64,000 nt of DNA from Streptomyces sp. NBC_00513 (GCF_041431415.1 NZ_CP107845.1:4960001-5024000), one strand, 5' to 3'. Counted from the stretch's first letter, positions 28,970 through 38,587 are shown. The notes: generated by a model not told the origin, from the sequence alone. Numbers and translations are program-made.

Positions 28970-29452
28970 ATGACTGTACGAGTGGTCGTGGGCGGAGCCC
29001 TTTGTCGTGACGGGCGCCTGCTGGCCGCCCGCCGCAGCGCGCCGCCCGAGCTGGCCGGCCGGTGGGAGCTCCCGGGCGGCAAGGCCGAACCGGGCGAGTC
29101 CGTCCCCGAGGCCCTGGTGCGCGAACTGCGCGAGGAGCTCGGCGTGGAGACCGAGGCCCTGGAGCGCCTCCCGGGGGAGTGGCCGTTGCGCCCCGACCTG
29201 GTCCTGCACGTGTGGACCGCCGGACTGCTGTCCGGGGAGCCGGCCCCGCTGGAGGACCACGACGAACTGCGCTGGCTCCGGCCGGACGAGCTGGACTCCG
29301 TGGACTGGCTCGACCAGGACCGCCCGGCGGTCGAGGAGATCGGACGCCGACTGCGCTCGTCCCCCGATCAGGCGGACGGACCGGCGCGCGGACCGGCGGA
29401 CGGGACGGCGAACGGACCGGCGGACGGACCCACCGGCGCACGCGCGCTTTGA
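28970..29452 (+). CDS. NUDIX hydrolase (MutT-like)
   Basis: The 160-residue protein carries the complete Nudix box GGKAEPGESVPEALVRELREELG, with upstream VVVGGALCRDGRLLAARRSAPPELAGRWELPGG. This is the (deoxy)nucleoside-triphosphate diphosphohydrolase branch that cleans oxidised dNTPs. After residue 130 the C-terminus turns into a GPADG-type low-complexity tail encoded by repeats of GACGGAC and GGCGGAC; the catalytic part is complete without it. It starts 37 bp after the SPOR-like gene on the same strand. Confidence 0.9.
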   Translation: MTVRVVVGGALCRDGRLLAARRSAPPELAGRWELPGGKAEPGESVPEALVRELREELGVETEALERLPGEWPLRPDLVLHVWTAGLLSGEPAPLEDHDELRWLRPDELDSVDWLDQDRPAVEEIGRRLRSSPDQADGPARGPADGTANGPADGPTGARAL

Positions 29453-29579
29453 TCAGGCGGGCGCGCGCGGACGGCTCGCCGGGCGACCGGGTCCCCGGTC
29501 TGTGAGGCTTGAGCTGTAGGCCGTATGCGCCACGGCGGGCCGGCGCATGGGGAAGGAGTGGTACGAGGTCCTGAATATC

Positions 29580-29585
29580 GGGTAT
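29580..29585 (+). promoter_or_regulatory. Possible SigB-type -10 element (GGGTAT)
   Basis: GGGTAT lies 84 bp upstream of the RsbW-like ATPase start within an AT-rich stretch, followed by TATTAAT and two CATCTCAT repeats. GGGTAT/C is the -10 of the Streptomyces SigB family, from memory. A GNNT -35 at the expected spacing is not found, so the call is weak. Confidence 0.3.
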
Positions 29586-29668
29586 GTCGCTATTAATCAC
29601 CATCTCATCTTCATCTCATCCCCCTATCGTCCCTGCTGAATCCGACTGGGGTCGTCGCGGCCCGGGAA

Positions 29669-30097
29669 GTGATCGGCGTGATCGACACAGACGGTGAATG
29701 CGCCGAGTGGGCCTTTCCCGCCGAGCCCGGCAGCGTGCGCACCGCCCGTCACGCCGTGCGGGGCAAGCTCCGGGCCTGGGGCCTGGACTCCGTCGGAGAC
29801 GTGACCGTCCTGCTGGTCAGCGAGCTCGTCACCAATTCCCTGCGCTACGCCTCCGGCCCCATCGGGGTCCGGCTCGAACGACGTGATTCGGCCGTCGAGG
29901 ACGCGGCCGCGAGTCCGGCACTTCTCGTGGAGGTTTCCGATCCGCTTCCGGATCCACCCCGGGAACGCGTCGCCACGCCGGACGACGAAGGGGGGCGTGG
30001 GCTGCACCTGGTGTCCGTCTCGGCGCAGCGTTGGGGGACCCGGCACGGGAAGTCGGGCAAGACTGTGTGGTTCGAGTTGGCACTTCCTGGTGAGTAA
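29669..30097 (+). CDS. RsbW-like ATP-binding protein (anti-sigma factor kinase type)
   Basis: The 142-residue GHKL ATPase has the N box VSELVTNSLRYA, the G1 box LVEVSDPLPDPP and the G2 loop DDEGGRGLHLVSVSAQRWG, with GKTVWFELALPG at the end. This is the small Ser/Thr kinase fold used by anti-sigma factors of the RsbW/SpoIIAB class; it could sequester a sigma-B-type factor or phosphorylate an antagonist. Start is GTG 29669, with GGGAA upstream; a second in-frame GTG lies 2 codons on. Its C-terminal block is very similar to that of the next gene, so the two probably act in the same pathway. Confidence 0.85.
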   Translation: MIGVIDTDGECAEWAFPAEPGSVRTARHAVRGKLRAWGLDSVGDVTVLLVSELVTNSLRYASGPIGVRLERRDSAVEDAAASPALLVEVSDPLPDPPRERVATPDDEGGRGLHLVSVSAQRWGTRHGKSGKTVWFELALPGE

Positions 30098-30246
30098 CAA
30101 GGGGAAGGGTGGCCGGCGATCACCGGGGGTGGCTCGAAACAGTCGGGACCTTTTTGTGATCGTGAACGCCATGCGGGCCGGGGCCGTGGTGCTGAATACT
30201 TCGGTCATGGCCGGTCCGGTTGCGGTGAGCTGGAGGGGACGGTCGC

Positions 30247-32865
30247 GTGAGCGAGATACCTGCGCAGGCACATCAGGCCCGAGTGTCCGGGGCGACGTGG
30301 CACGACGCCCTGTGGCACAGCAGCCCGCCTGGCTCGATATATGACTACATAAAGGTCGCGTCCTTCTCGATCGGCCCGGACGGGCTCATCGATCAGTGGA
30401 GCCTGCGCGCCGAGGAACTGTTCGGGCTGACACCCGCCCAGGCGGTGGGCCGCGACCCGGTCGACGCCTTCATGCCGCCCGAGCTGCGCGCCGGGGGACA
30501 CCGCAAGGTCGCGGAGATCCTCGACGGCGAGGAATGGACGGGCCTCATCCCCTTCCGCATCCCCGGCGGCGACGGCGCGCACGGCGTCGCCGAGATCTAC
30601 GTGATGCCCACACGGACCGAGACCGCCGAGCGGGCCGCGCTGTGCGTCGTCGTCGACGTGCGCGCGCTGCGACGCATCGAATCCGATCTGGCGGCCTCAC
30701 AGGCGATATTCGGTCAATCTCCTTTCGGCTTCCTGCTCTTCGGTACCGACCTCACCGTGCAGCGCGCCAATCGCCGCTTCGCGACCGTCTTCGGCGGCGC
30801 CGTCGAGGAACACCGCGGCCGGACGGTCCACGACTACCTCCCGGCCCATGAGGCGGACCGGATGTCCGACGCCCTGCGTCGCGTGCTGGAGACCGGCGAA
30901 TCCGTCACCGACCTGCGGATCACCGGAGCCACCCCGCGCAGCCGGGACAACCGCCACTGGGCCATCAACCTCTACCGCGTCCACGGCGGCACCGGACGAC
31001 CCGTCGGTGTCGCCGGCATCGGCATCGACGTCACCCGTCGGCACCTCGCCGCCCGCGAGGCCGCCGGCGTACGGCGCAACCTGGCCCTGCTCAACGAGGC
31101 CGGACACCGCATCGGGAACTCCCTGGACCTGGAGACCACCGCCCGGGAACTCCTCGACGTCACCGTCCCCGGTTTCTGCGACCTCGCCTCCGTCGACCTC
31201 TACCAGGGGCTGCTGCTCGGCGACGACGACCGCCCCGCCCGGCCGCAGGGACCGGGGGTGCCCTCCCTGCCCGGGCAGGGGACCGGACGGGCGCCGTCGG
31301 CACCCCTGCGCCGGGTGGCGTTCGCCTCGGCCGTGTCCGACGCCCTGGGGTCGGGGTCGGGCGCGTCGGTCGCCGTGGGGGAGATCCACCGCTATCCGGC
31401 GGCCTCGCCCGGGGCACTGGCCCTGCGGACGGCGCGCACGCGCCTCATCGAGGGCGGCGGCTCCGACGACCTGGTGCAGTCCACGCTGGTCGTGCCGCTG
31501 GTCGCGCACGACACGGTGGTCGGCCTGGCCCAGTTCTCCCGTACCAAGGGCAGCGAACCGTTCGGCGAACGGGATCGGGCGGTGGCCGTGGAACTGACCG
31601 CGCGGGCCGCCGTGTGCATCGACAACGCCCGGCTCTACCGGCGCGAGCACGAACGGGCGCTGATACTGCAACGCAGCCTGCTGCCCCCCGGCGACCCGGA
31701 GGCGGCCGGCCTGGACATCGCCTGCCGCTACCTGCCCGGCAACGCGGCCACCGAGGTCGGCGGCGACTGGTTCGACGTCATCGAACTGCCCGGCCACCGC
31801 ACCGCGCTGGTCGTCGGCGACGTCATGGGCCGGGGGCTGCGGGCCGCCGTGGCCATGGGCGAACTGCGCACCGCCGTACGGACCCTGGCCCTCCTGGACC
31901 TCGAACCGGCCGAGGTGCTCAGCGCCTTGGACGAGGTCGCGCGCGGACTCGGGGCGCCCGGCGGATCCCAGCAGGCCTCCCGGGCCGCCCTGCACTCGCG
32001 GGACGCGGACCGCTCGGAGGTCTACCTGGCCACCTGCGTCTACGCCGTCTACGACCCGGTCACGCGGCGCTGCACCATCGCCAACGCCGGCCACATGCCG
32101 CCGGTGCTGGTGGAACCGGCCGAGGAAGGCGCGCCGCCACGCCCCGGGCTGCTGCTGGAGATCCCCCCGGGGATGCCCCTGGGCGTCGGCGGCGAACCCT
32201 TCGAGGAGGTGGAGATCGAACTCCCCGAGGGCGCCATGCTGGCCCTCTACACGGACGGACTCGTCGAGTCCCGGGACCATCCGCTGGAGGAGGGCCTGCG
32301 GGGGCTGCGGGAGGCCGTCGCGGACCCGTCGCGGCCCCTGGAGGAGGTCTGCGACCACGTGCTGAACACGCTGCACACCCGGCACGGGGAGGACGACATC
32401 GCGCTGTTGATGGCCCGGGTCCAGGGACTGCCCGTGGACGCGGTCGGTGACTGGCAGCTCCCGAGGGAGGCCCGCTCGGTGGGCCGCGCACGGGAACTCG
32501 CGCGGGCGAAGTTGCCCGCCTGGGGGCTGGAAGGGCTCCTGGACACCACGGAACTCCTCGTGAGCGAACTCGTCACGAACGCCCTGCGGTACGGGGAGGG
32601 GGAGATCCGGCTGCGGCTGCTGCTGGACCGCACCCTGGTCTGCGAGGTGTGGGACGCCAACCTCGCCCAGCCGCGCCGCCGTCGCGCCCGGGACACCGAC
32701 GAGGGCGGTCGCGGTCTGCAACTGGTCGGCCTGCTGTCGGCCGGCTGGGGCACCCGCCGCACCCACCGCGGCAAGACGGTGTGGTTCGAGCTGCCCCTGC
32801 CGGGCGGCGGAACCGGTGGGCCGGCGGAACTGTCCGCGGAACAGCTGCTGGGCATGTACGGCTGA
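30247..32865 (+). CDS. SpoIIE-type PP2C phosphatase with PAS, GAF and ATPase domains
   Basis: The 872-residue multidomain signalling protein has two PAS-type regions (about 35-135 and 150-265, the first starting IGPDGLIDQWSLRAEELFG), a GAF domain (about 280-470), a SpoIIE/PP2C phosphatase (about 473-720: LLPPGDPEAAGLDIACRYLPG, GGDWFDV, VVGDVMGRGLRAAVAMGEL, GEDDIALLMARV) and a C-terminal RsbW-like ATPase (about 735-865: VSELVTNALRYG, DTDEGGRGLQLVGLL). The kinase and phosphatase in one chain resemble Streptomyces partner-switching sensors. GTG 30247 has GGAGGGG 8 bases upstream. The ligand is unknown; it is the main sensory protein of the window. Confidence 0.9.
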   Translation: MSEIPAQAHQARVSGATWHDALWHSSPPGSIYDYIKVASFSIGPDGLIDQWSLRAEELFGLTPAQAVGRDPVDAFMPPELRAGGHRKVAEILDGEEWTGLIPFRIPGGDGAHGVAEIYVMPTRTETAERAALCVVVDVRALRRIESDLAASQAIFGQSPFGFLLFGTDLTVQRANRRFATVFGGAVEEHRGRTVHDYLPAHEADRMSDALRRVLETGESVTDLRITGATPRSRDNRHWAINLYRVHGGTGRPVGVAGIGIDVTRRHLAAREAAGVRRNLALLNEAGHRIGNSLDLETTARELLDVTVPGFCDLASVDLYQGLLLGDDDRPARPQGPGVPSLPGQGTGRAPSAPLRRVAFASAVSDALGSGSGASVAVGEIHRYPAASPGALALRTARTRLIEGGGSDDLVQSTLVVPLVAHDTVVGLAQFSRTKGSEPFGERDRAVAVELTARAAVCIDNARLYRREHERALILQRSLLPPGDPEAAGLDIACRYLPGNAATEVGGDWFDVIELPGHRTALVVGDVMGRGLRAAVAMGELRTAVRTLALLDLEPAEVLSALDEVARGLGAPGGSQQASRAALHSRDADRSEVYLATCVYAVYDPVTRRCTIANAGHMPPVLVEPAEEGAPPRPGLLLEIPPGMPLGVGGEPFEEVEIELPEGAMLALYTDGLVESRDHPLEEGLRGLREAVADPSRPLEEVCDHVLNTLHTRHGEDDIALLMARVQGLPVDAVGDWQLPREARSVGRARELARAKLPAWGLEGLLDTTELLVSELVTNALRYGEGEIRLRLLLDRTLVCEVWDANLAQPRRRRARDTDEGGRGLQLVGLLSAGWGTRRTHRGKTVWFELPLPGGGTGGPAELSAEQLLGMYG

Positions 32866-32876
32866 TCCCGCGCCCG

Positions 32877-32905
32877 GGCCCGGGCCGCCCGGCCGGGCCC
32901 GGGCC
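32877..32905. terminator. Hairpin between convergent SpoIIE-type and PspA genes
   Basis: GGCCCGGGCC (32877-32886) pairs with its copy at 32896-32905 around a 9-base loop inside a very GC-rich gap. Likely terminates both genes; the pure G/C run makes exact edges uncertain. Confidence 0.5.
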
Positions 32906-32933
32906 GGCCGCCCCGCCCCGGGCCAGACAGGGC

Positions 32934-33653
32934 CTAGGCCGCCCGGCCGGCCTTGAGCGCGGCCAGGCGGGCCTCGATCTCCGAGGTCTTGCCGAGGTCG
33001 TCCAGGGACTCGAACTGGGCGTCCAGCGAGGACGCGGCCAGTTCCTGCTTGCCCAGCGCCATGGCCTCCTCGCGCCTGACCTTGTCCTCGAACCGGTTCA
33101 GGTCACTGGTGGGGTCCATGACGTCGATGTTCTTCACCGCGTCCATCATCGTGTTCTGCGCCTGCGCGGTCTTGGCGCGGGCCACCAGCTCGTCGCGCTT
33201 CGACGTCAGCTCGGTCAGCTTGTTCCGCATCGAGTCCAGGCCGGACTTCAGCTTGCCGACGACCTCCGTCTGGGCGGCGATCGTCGGCTCCGCCGTCTTC
33301 GCCTCCCTCTCCGACTGCAACTGCCGGCCGAGGGCGACCTTGGCGAGGTTGTCGAACCGGTCCGCGTCGGCCGCCGAACCGGCCGCGCGCAGTTCGTCCG
33401 CCTTCCGGCTCGCCGCGAGCGCCTTGCCGCCCCACTCCGAGGCCGCCTCCACGTCCTCCTTGTGGTCCGCCTCCAACATCCGCAGGTTGCCGATCGTGGT
33501 GGCGACGGCCTGTTCCGCCTCCGAGATGTTGTTCGTGTAGTCCCGGATCAGCTGGTCCAGCATCTTCTGCGGGTCCTCCGCCTGATCCAGCAGCGCGTTG
33601 ATGTTCGCCTTGGCGAGCTGGGTGACACGGCCGAGGATGGTCTGCTTGCTCAT
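32934..33653 (-). CDS. PspA/IM30-family envelope-stress protein
   Basis: The 239-residue, almost fully helical protein has the PspA start SKQTILGRVTQLAKANINALLDQAEDPQKMLDQLIRDY and a long coiled coil with EQAVATTIGNLRMLEADH. Such ESCRT-III-like proteins polymerise on damaged inner membrane and stop proton leakage. It lies 47 bp downstream of the TPM-domain gene on the same strand, a conserved actinobacterial pair. ATG 33653 has GGGAG about 9 bases upstream. Confidence 0.9.
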   Translation of the reverse strand: MSKQTILGRVTQLAKANINALLDQAEDPQKMLDQLIRDYTNNISEAEQAVATTIGNLRMLEADHKEDVEAASEWGGKALAASRKADELRAAGSAADADRFDNLAKVALGRQLQSEREAKTAEPTIAAQTEVVGKLKSGLDSMRNKLTELTSKRDELVARAKTAQAQNTMMDAVKNIDVMDPTSDLNRFEDKVRREEAMALGKQELAASSLDAQFESLDDLGKTSEIEARLAALKAGRAA

Positions 33654-33700
33654 GTGCCTGTACTCCCGGGTAGAGGTGGGATGACGGAGGTGGGATGACG

Positions 33701-35830
33701 TCAGAAGCGGCCGCCGCCGCCCATGCGGCCGCGGGTGCCGCCGCCACCGAAGGAGCCCGGCCCGCGGCCGCCGCCCCCGCCGAAGGAACCCCCGCCGCCC
33801 CCGAAACCGCCCCCGAATCCTCCGCCCCGGTTCCGGCCGCCGCCGAGGATCTCGCCGAGGATGATCCCGCCGAGCACAGCGCCGCCCATGCCGCCCTGCC
33901 GCGGCCGGCCGCCGCCGTACGGGTCCTGGTAGGCCCGTACGTCCTGCTCGGCCAGCTGCTGGGCCTGCCGCGCGAGCGAGTCCGCCTGCTGGGCCTCCGC
34001 CAGCGCGCCCGCCGGATCCGTGCCGGTCAGGGCGAGGGAGCGCTCCAGGTGGCGCTGCGCCTCCGCCAGCCTGGTCCGGGCCTGGCTGCCGACCGCGCCC
34101 CGACTGGTGGTGACGTAGTCCGTCGCCGCGCCGATCGCGCTGCGGGCCGACAGCAGCGCCTGGTCCAGCAGGCCCGCCGCCCGCTGCCGGCCGCTCTCCC
34201 GTTCACGGGCCCCCGCGAGGGCCTCGTCGAGGGCCGCGTCGGCCTCCTCGACCCGGCGCAAGGCGTCGATCGGGTCGTACCGGCCGGCCGCCTGCTCCCG
34301 CCGCACGTCCGCCAGGACCGACTCGGCGCGGCCGATCCGCCCGCGCAGGTCCGCCGTCGAGGTCCCCTGCGCGGTACCCGTCAGCAGACCGCGGGCGTCC
34401 GCGAGGTCCGTGTCGGTCTCGCTCAGCGCCACGGGCAGCTTCCCGGCCGCCTCCGCGAGTTCCCGCGCCCGCCGCTCCACCGCGTCCACCAGGGTCGTCG
34501 CCTGGTCGACGGCGCTCTCGGCGGCCCGGACGTGGACGGCGGCCCTGCCGTTGTCGCCGGCGTCGATCGCGGCCCGCGCCTCGCCGAGGCTGGTCGTCGC
34601 GAACAGCAGCCGGTCCTTGGCCTGTTCCGGGTTGGAGGCGACCGGGGCGGCCGCGGAGTCCGCGTACCGACCCGTCAGCGCCGTCAGGGTGGCCACGGCC
34701 GTGGTCGTCCGGCCGGTCAGCGCGCGGAAGTGCGCCTCGACGGTCTCCAGTGCCTGCGGGGCGTTCTTCTCCAGGTCCCGCAACCGGTCGAAGTCGGCCG
34801 TCTCGGCGTCGAGCCGTCGGTTCGCCTCCGTGCAGCGGGCCACGATCTCGTCCAGCATCCGGCGGCGGGTCGCGTCGTCCTCCGGGTAGGCGTCGTCCAA
34901 CTGCTGACGCAGCCGGAAAGCGTGCGTCAGCTCGCCCTTGGCGTACTCCACGGCCCCGGTGAAGGCCCCCACGGCCTCCTCGCCGAACTGCGCCGAGGCG
35001 AAACCGAGTTCCTCGGTGCTGGTGCGGACCGCGTCGTCGGTCTCCACGAGCAGCGCCCTCGCCCGCGCGTCGAGGTCCGGCAGGGCGAGGGGCGCCGCCG
35101 CACCGCCCTGACCGCCCCAGCCCGGCCCGGTCGTCGTCCCGCGCCCGGCGCCGGCGCCCTTGCCGCGCTTGCGGCGGCTGTACGCGTACGCGCCGAGCGC
35201 GCCCGCCGCGCCGACGACGACCACCGGCAGGACGAAGTCCCCGGCGCCCTCGTCGCTCGTGGACCCGCCCGGATCGGCCTCGCCGGGGGTGAGCGTGGGC
35301 ACGGGCACGGGCAGGCCGCCCAGGACGGCGTTGTAGCCGTTGGCCGCGCCGATCGCGGCGCCCGCCCAGTCGTTCTCCCGCAGGGCGGGCTCGATGGCGG
35401 TGCTCGCGACGGAGGTCAGCTGTTGTTCGGTGAAGCCGGAGTCCACGTCGGCCGAGTAGGCGTACTGCCGGTCGCCGGTCGCCACGGCCAGCAGGACGTC
35501 GTTCTGACCGAGCCCGTTCTTCTGCGCCGTGGCGTCCGCCCAGCTCTGGGGGGAACGCCCGGAGAAGTCGCGCACGTACGTGACGAAGAGCTGGATCCTG
35601 CGGTCGGCGTACAGCTTGTCCAGCGCGGAGACGACGGCCGGCGCGCGGTCGCCCAGCGCCCCGACCCGGTCGGTGATCTGCCCCTGCTTGGACAGCGTCA
35701 CGGGATCGTCGGCGCGGGCGGGCGGCGCCGACGACACCCCCCACCCGCCGACCGCCAGCAGCGCGGCGCAGAGCGCGAGTGCGGCCCGTACTGCCGGCCC
35801 GGCGGTGGTGCGTCTCTTCGGCGGAGTCAC
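33701..35830 (-). CDS. TPM-domain membrane protein with glycine-rich C-terminus
   Basis: The 709-residue protein has a signal peptide (RAALALCAALLAVGGWGVSSAPPARA), an extracytoplasmic TPM domain (about 40-165; LSKQGQITDRVGALGDRAPAVVSALDKLYADRRIQLFVTYV), one transmembrane segment (LPVVVVGAAGALGAYAYSRR) and a long cytoplasmic helical part rich in Ala/Glu/Arg that looks coiled coil. It ends in a Gly/Phe/Arg-rich tail (GGGFGGG and SFGGGG units). TPM proteins occur with PspA and are thought to help manage membrane or photosystem/envelope damage. GTG 35830 starts just before the signal peptide; a GTG at 35866 is an alternative. It is upstream of pspA in an operon. Confidence 0.85.
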   Translation of the reverse strand: MTPPKRRTTAGPAVRAALALCAALLAVGGWGVSSAPPARADDPVTLSKQGQITDRVGALGDRAPAVVSALDKLYADRRIQLFVTYVRDFSGRSPQSWADATAQKNGLGQNDVLLAVATGDRQYAYSADVDSGFTEQQLTSVASTAIEPALRENDWAGAAIGAANGYNAVLGGLPVPVPTLTPGEADPGGSTSDEGAGDFVLPVVVVGAAGALGAYAYSRRKRGKGAGAGRGTTTGPGWGGQGGAAAPLALPDLDARARALLVETDDAVRTSTEELGFASAQFGEEAVGAFTGAVEYAKGELTHAFRLRQQLDDAYPEDDATRRRMLDEIVARCTEANRRLDAETADFDRLRDLEKNAPQALETVEAHFRALTGRTTTAVATLTALTGRYADSAAAPVASNPEQAKDRLLFATTSLGEARAAIDAGDNGRAAVHVRAAESAVDQATTLVDAVERRARELAEAAGKLPVALSETDTDLADARGLLTGTAQGTSTADLRGRIGRAESVLADVRREQAAGRYDPIDALRRVEEADAALDEALAGARERESGRQRAAGLLDQALLSARSAIGAATDYVTTSRGAVGSQARTRLAEAQRHLERSLALTGTDPAGALAEAQQADSLARQAQQLAEQDVRAYQDPYGGGRPRQGGMGGAVLGGIILGEILGGGRNRGGGFGGGFGGGGGSFGGGGGRGPGSFGGGGTRGRMGGGGRF

Positions 35831-35900
35831 ATTTCGGAGCGTATGGGCGGTTTCCTGCCCCCGCACCCGGAGTGATCACCGGATCGCACGCACGCGACCG

Positions 35901-36674
35901 CTACCGGTTCGAACGCCGGCCGATCTTGTTCCCGAGCCAGACCAGGGGATCGTAGGAGCGGTCCACCACGCGTTCCTTCAGCGGGATCAGCGCGTTGTCC
36001 GTGATCTTGATGCCCTCGGGGCAGACCTCCGTACAGCACTTGGTGATGTTGCAGTAGCCCAGCCCGTGTTCCTCCTGGGCCGTGCGCTTGCGGTCCAGGC
36101 CCGCCTCGGCGGCCGCGTCCAACGGGTGCATGTCCAGCTCCGCCACCCGCATGAGGAAGCGCGGACCGGCGAAGGAGGTCTTGTTCTCCTCGTGGTCGCG
36201 CACCACGTGACAGGTGTCCTGGCACAGGAAGCACTCGATGCACTTGCGGAACTCCTGCGAGCGCTCCACGTCCACCTGCCGCATCCGGTACGCGCCGGGG
36301 GCCACCCCCTCCGGCGGCACGAAGGCCGGCACCTCGCGCGCCTTCTCGTAGTTGAACGACACGTCCGTGACCAGGTCCCGGATCACCGGGAAGGCCCGCA
36401 GCGGGGTGACCGTGATCGTCTCCTCGCGGTCGAAGACGGACATGCGGGTCATGCACATCAGTCGCGGCCGGCCGTTGACCTCCGCGCTGCACGAGCCGCA
36501 CTTGCCCGCCTTGCAGTTCCAGCGGACCGCGAGGTCGGACGCCTGGGTGGCCTGGAGCCGGTGCACGATGTCCAGGACCACCTCCCCGTCGTGCACCTCC
36601 ACGGTGAAGTCCCGCAGCTCCCCGCCCTCCGCGTCGCCCCGCCAGATCCGGAAGTGGGCGTCGTAGTCAGTCAC
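35901..36674 (-). CDS. sdhB: Succinate dehydrogenase iron-sulfur subunit
   Basis: The 257-residue subunit has the plant-type [2Fe-2S] site (WNCKAGKCGSCSAEVNGRPRLMC), the [4Fe-4S] motif KCIECFLCQDTC and the [3Fe-4S] region CNITKCCTEVCPEG. It passes electrons from the flavoprotein to quinone via the membrane anchor. GTG 36674 overlaps the sdhA stop by 4 bases (GTGA), so translation is coupled. It is the last gene of the anchor-sdhA-sdhB operon, reading leftward. A second sdh operon (sdhCDAB) is expected elsewhere in Streptomyces genomes. Confidence 0.93.
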   Translation of the reverse strand: MTDYDAHFRIWRGDAEGGELRDFTVEVHDGEVVLDIVHRLQATQASDLAVRWNCKAGKCGSCSAEVNGRPRLMCMTRMSVFDREETITVTPLRAFPVIRDLVTDVSFNYEKAREVPAFVPPEGVAPGAYRMRQVDVERSQEFRKCIECFLCQDTCHVVRDHEENKTSFAGPRFLMRVAELDMHPLDAAAEAGLDRKRTAQEEHGLGYCNITKCCTEVCPEGIKITDNALIPLKERVVDRSYDPLVWLGNKIGRRSNR

Positions 36675-38587
36675 TCGTAGAGCTCCTCTTCGGCGAGGTA
36701 CTTGACCAGCTCGTCCTTCTCGAACAGGGCGAGCAGGTCGGGACGGATGGGTTCGGTGCGGACCCGCGTCAGCTCGATCCGGTCGGCCGCGGGATCGGCG
36801 GGAGCCGGCTCCACCGGCCGGCACAGCAGGTTCACCGGCCGCCAGTCCCGCTCTATCGACGGGCAGTCCTCGCGGGTGTGCCCGCCGCGGCTCTCGGTGC
36901 GTTCCAGGGCCGCCCGGGCCACGCACTCGCTGACCAGCAGCATGTTCCGCAGGTCCAGCGCCAGGTGCCAGCCCGGGTTGAACTGCCGGTGGCCCTCGAC
37001 CCCGGCCCGCGCCGCCCGCGCCCGCAGACCCGCGAGCCGCTCCAGGGCCTCGGCCATCTCGCCGGCCCGGCGGATGATCCCGACCAGGTCGTTCATGGTC
37101 GTCTGGAGCTCCTGGTGGAGCGTGTACGGGTTCTCCGCGCCCTCCGCGGCGTGGAACGGGGCCAGCGCCTCCCGCGCCGCCGCGTCGATCTCCGCCTGGG
37201 AGACGGCCGGGCGCTCGGCGCACGAGGCGGCGTGCGCCGCCGCGTGCAGCCCGGCCCGCCGGCCGAAGACCAGCAGGTCGGAGAGGGAGTTGCCGCCCAG
37301 CCGGTTCGAGCCGTGCATGCCGCCCGCGACCTCGCCGGCGGCGAACAGGCCCGGCACCCCCAGGGTGGCCGCGGTGTCGGACTCGACCGCGATCCCGCCC
37401 ATCACGTAGTGACAGGTCGGGCCGACCTCCATCGCCTCGGCCGTGATGTCCACGTCCGCCAGCTCCTTGAACTGGTGGTACATCGACGGCAGTCGCCGCC
37501 TGATCCGCTCGGCGGGCATCCGGGTGGACACGTCCAGGAACACCCCGCCGTGCGGGGAGCCGCGGCCCGCCTTGACCTCGGAGTTGATGGCCCGCGCCAC
37601 CTCGTCGCGGGGCAGCAGTTCCGGCGGGCGCCGGTTGTGGTCCGGGTCCTCGTACCAGCGGTCGCCCTCCTCCTCGGACTCCGCGTACTTCTCCTTGAAG
37701 ACGTCCGGGACGTAGTCGAACATGAACCGTTCGCCCTCGCTGTTGCGCAGCACCCCGCCGTCGCCGCGCACCGACTCGGTGACGAGGATCCCCTTCACCG
37801 AGGGCGGCCAGACCATACCGGTCGGGTGGAACTGCACGAACTCCATGTTCAGCAGCGGCGCGCCCGCGAGGAGGGCCAGCGCGTGACCGTCGCCCGTGTA
37901 CTCCCAGGAGTTCGAGGTGGTCTTGAAGGACTTCCCGATCCCGCCCGTGGCCAGTACCACGGCCGGCGCCTCCAGGACGAAGAAGCGTCCGCTCTCGCGC
38001 TCGTAGCAGAAGGTCCCCGAGACCTTCCCGCCGTCCTTCAGGCTGCGATCCTTCAACACGCGGGTGACCGTGCACTCCTGGAAGACCTTGAGCCGGGCCT
38101 CGTGGTCACCGAACTCCTTGAAGTCCTCCTGCTGGAGCTGGACGATCTTCTGCTGGAGGGTGCGGATCAGCTCCAGGCCGGTACGGTCGCCGACGTGCGC
38201 GAGGCGCGGGTACTCGTGTCCTCCGAAGTTGCGCTGGGAGATCCTCCCGTCGGGCGTCCGGTCGAACAACGCGCCCCAGGTCTCCAACTCCCACACCCGG
38301 TCTGGTGCTTCCTTCGCGTGCAGTTCGGCCATGCGCCACTGGTTGAGGAACTTGCCGCCGCGCAGGGTGTCACGGAAGTGCACCTGCCAGTTGTCGCCCT
38401 CGTTCACGTTGCCCATGGAGGCGGCGATCCCGCCCTCCGCCATCACCGTGTGGGCCTTGCCGAAGAGGGACTTGCAGATCACGGCCGTACGGGCGCCCCG
38501 TTCGCGGGCCTCGATCGCGGCCCGCAGCCCGGCGCCGCCCGCACCGACCACGACCACGTCCCACTGCTGTCGGTCGACTTGAGCCAT
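36671..38587 (-). CDS. sdhA: Succinate dehydrogenase/fumarate reductase flavoprotein subunit
   Basis: The 638-residue FAD subunit has the dinucleotide-binding start VVVVGAGGAGLRAAIEARERGARTAV, the FAD-linking region LFGKAHTVMAEGGIAASMG (His linkage as in SdhA), the active-site region FVQFHPTGMVWPPSVKGILVTESVRGDGGVLRNSEGERFMFDY and GNSLSDLLVFGRRAG near the FAD end. It oxidises succinate to fumarate, feeding fumarase. It is the middle gene, one base after the membrane-anchor gene's stop codon and overlapping sdhB. Confidence 0.95.
   Translation of the reverse strand: MAQVDRQQWDVVVVGAGGAGLRAAIEARERGARTAVICKSLFGKAHTVMAEGGIAASMGNVNEGDNWQVHFRDTLRGGKFLNQWRMAELHAKEAPDRVWELETWGALFDRTPDGRISQRNFGGHEYPRLAHVGDRTGLELIRTLQQKIVQLQQEDFKEFGDHEARLKVFQECTVTRVLKDRSLKDGGKVSGTFCYERESGRFFVLEAPAVVLATGGIGKSFKTTSNSWEYTGDGHALALLAGAPLLNMEFVQFHPTGMVWPPSVKGILVTESVRGDGGVLRNSEGERFMFDYVPDVFKEKYAESEEEGDRWYEDPDHNRRPPELLPRDEVARAINSEVKAGRGSPHGGVFLDVSTRMPAERIRRRLPSMYHQFKELADVDITAEAMEVGPTCHYVMGGIAVESDTAATLGVPGLFAAGEVAGGMHGSNRLGGNSLSDLLVFGRRAGLHAAAHAASCAERPAVSQAEIDAAAREALAPFHAAEGAENPYTLHQELQTTMNDLVGIIRRAGEMAEALERLAGLRARAARAGVEGHRQFNPGWHLALDLRNMLLVSECVARAALERTESRGGHTREDCPSIERDWRPVNLLCRPVEPAPADPAADRIELTRVRTEPIRPDLLALFEKDELVKYLAEEELYE

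Noticed and set aside
32934..33653. Long open frames on the opposite strand of pspA, TPM, sdh and opp genes
   Set aside because: They are mirror frames forced by high third-position GC; they have no ribosome sites and no recognisable domains.
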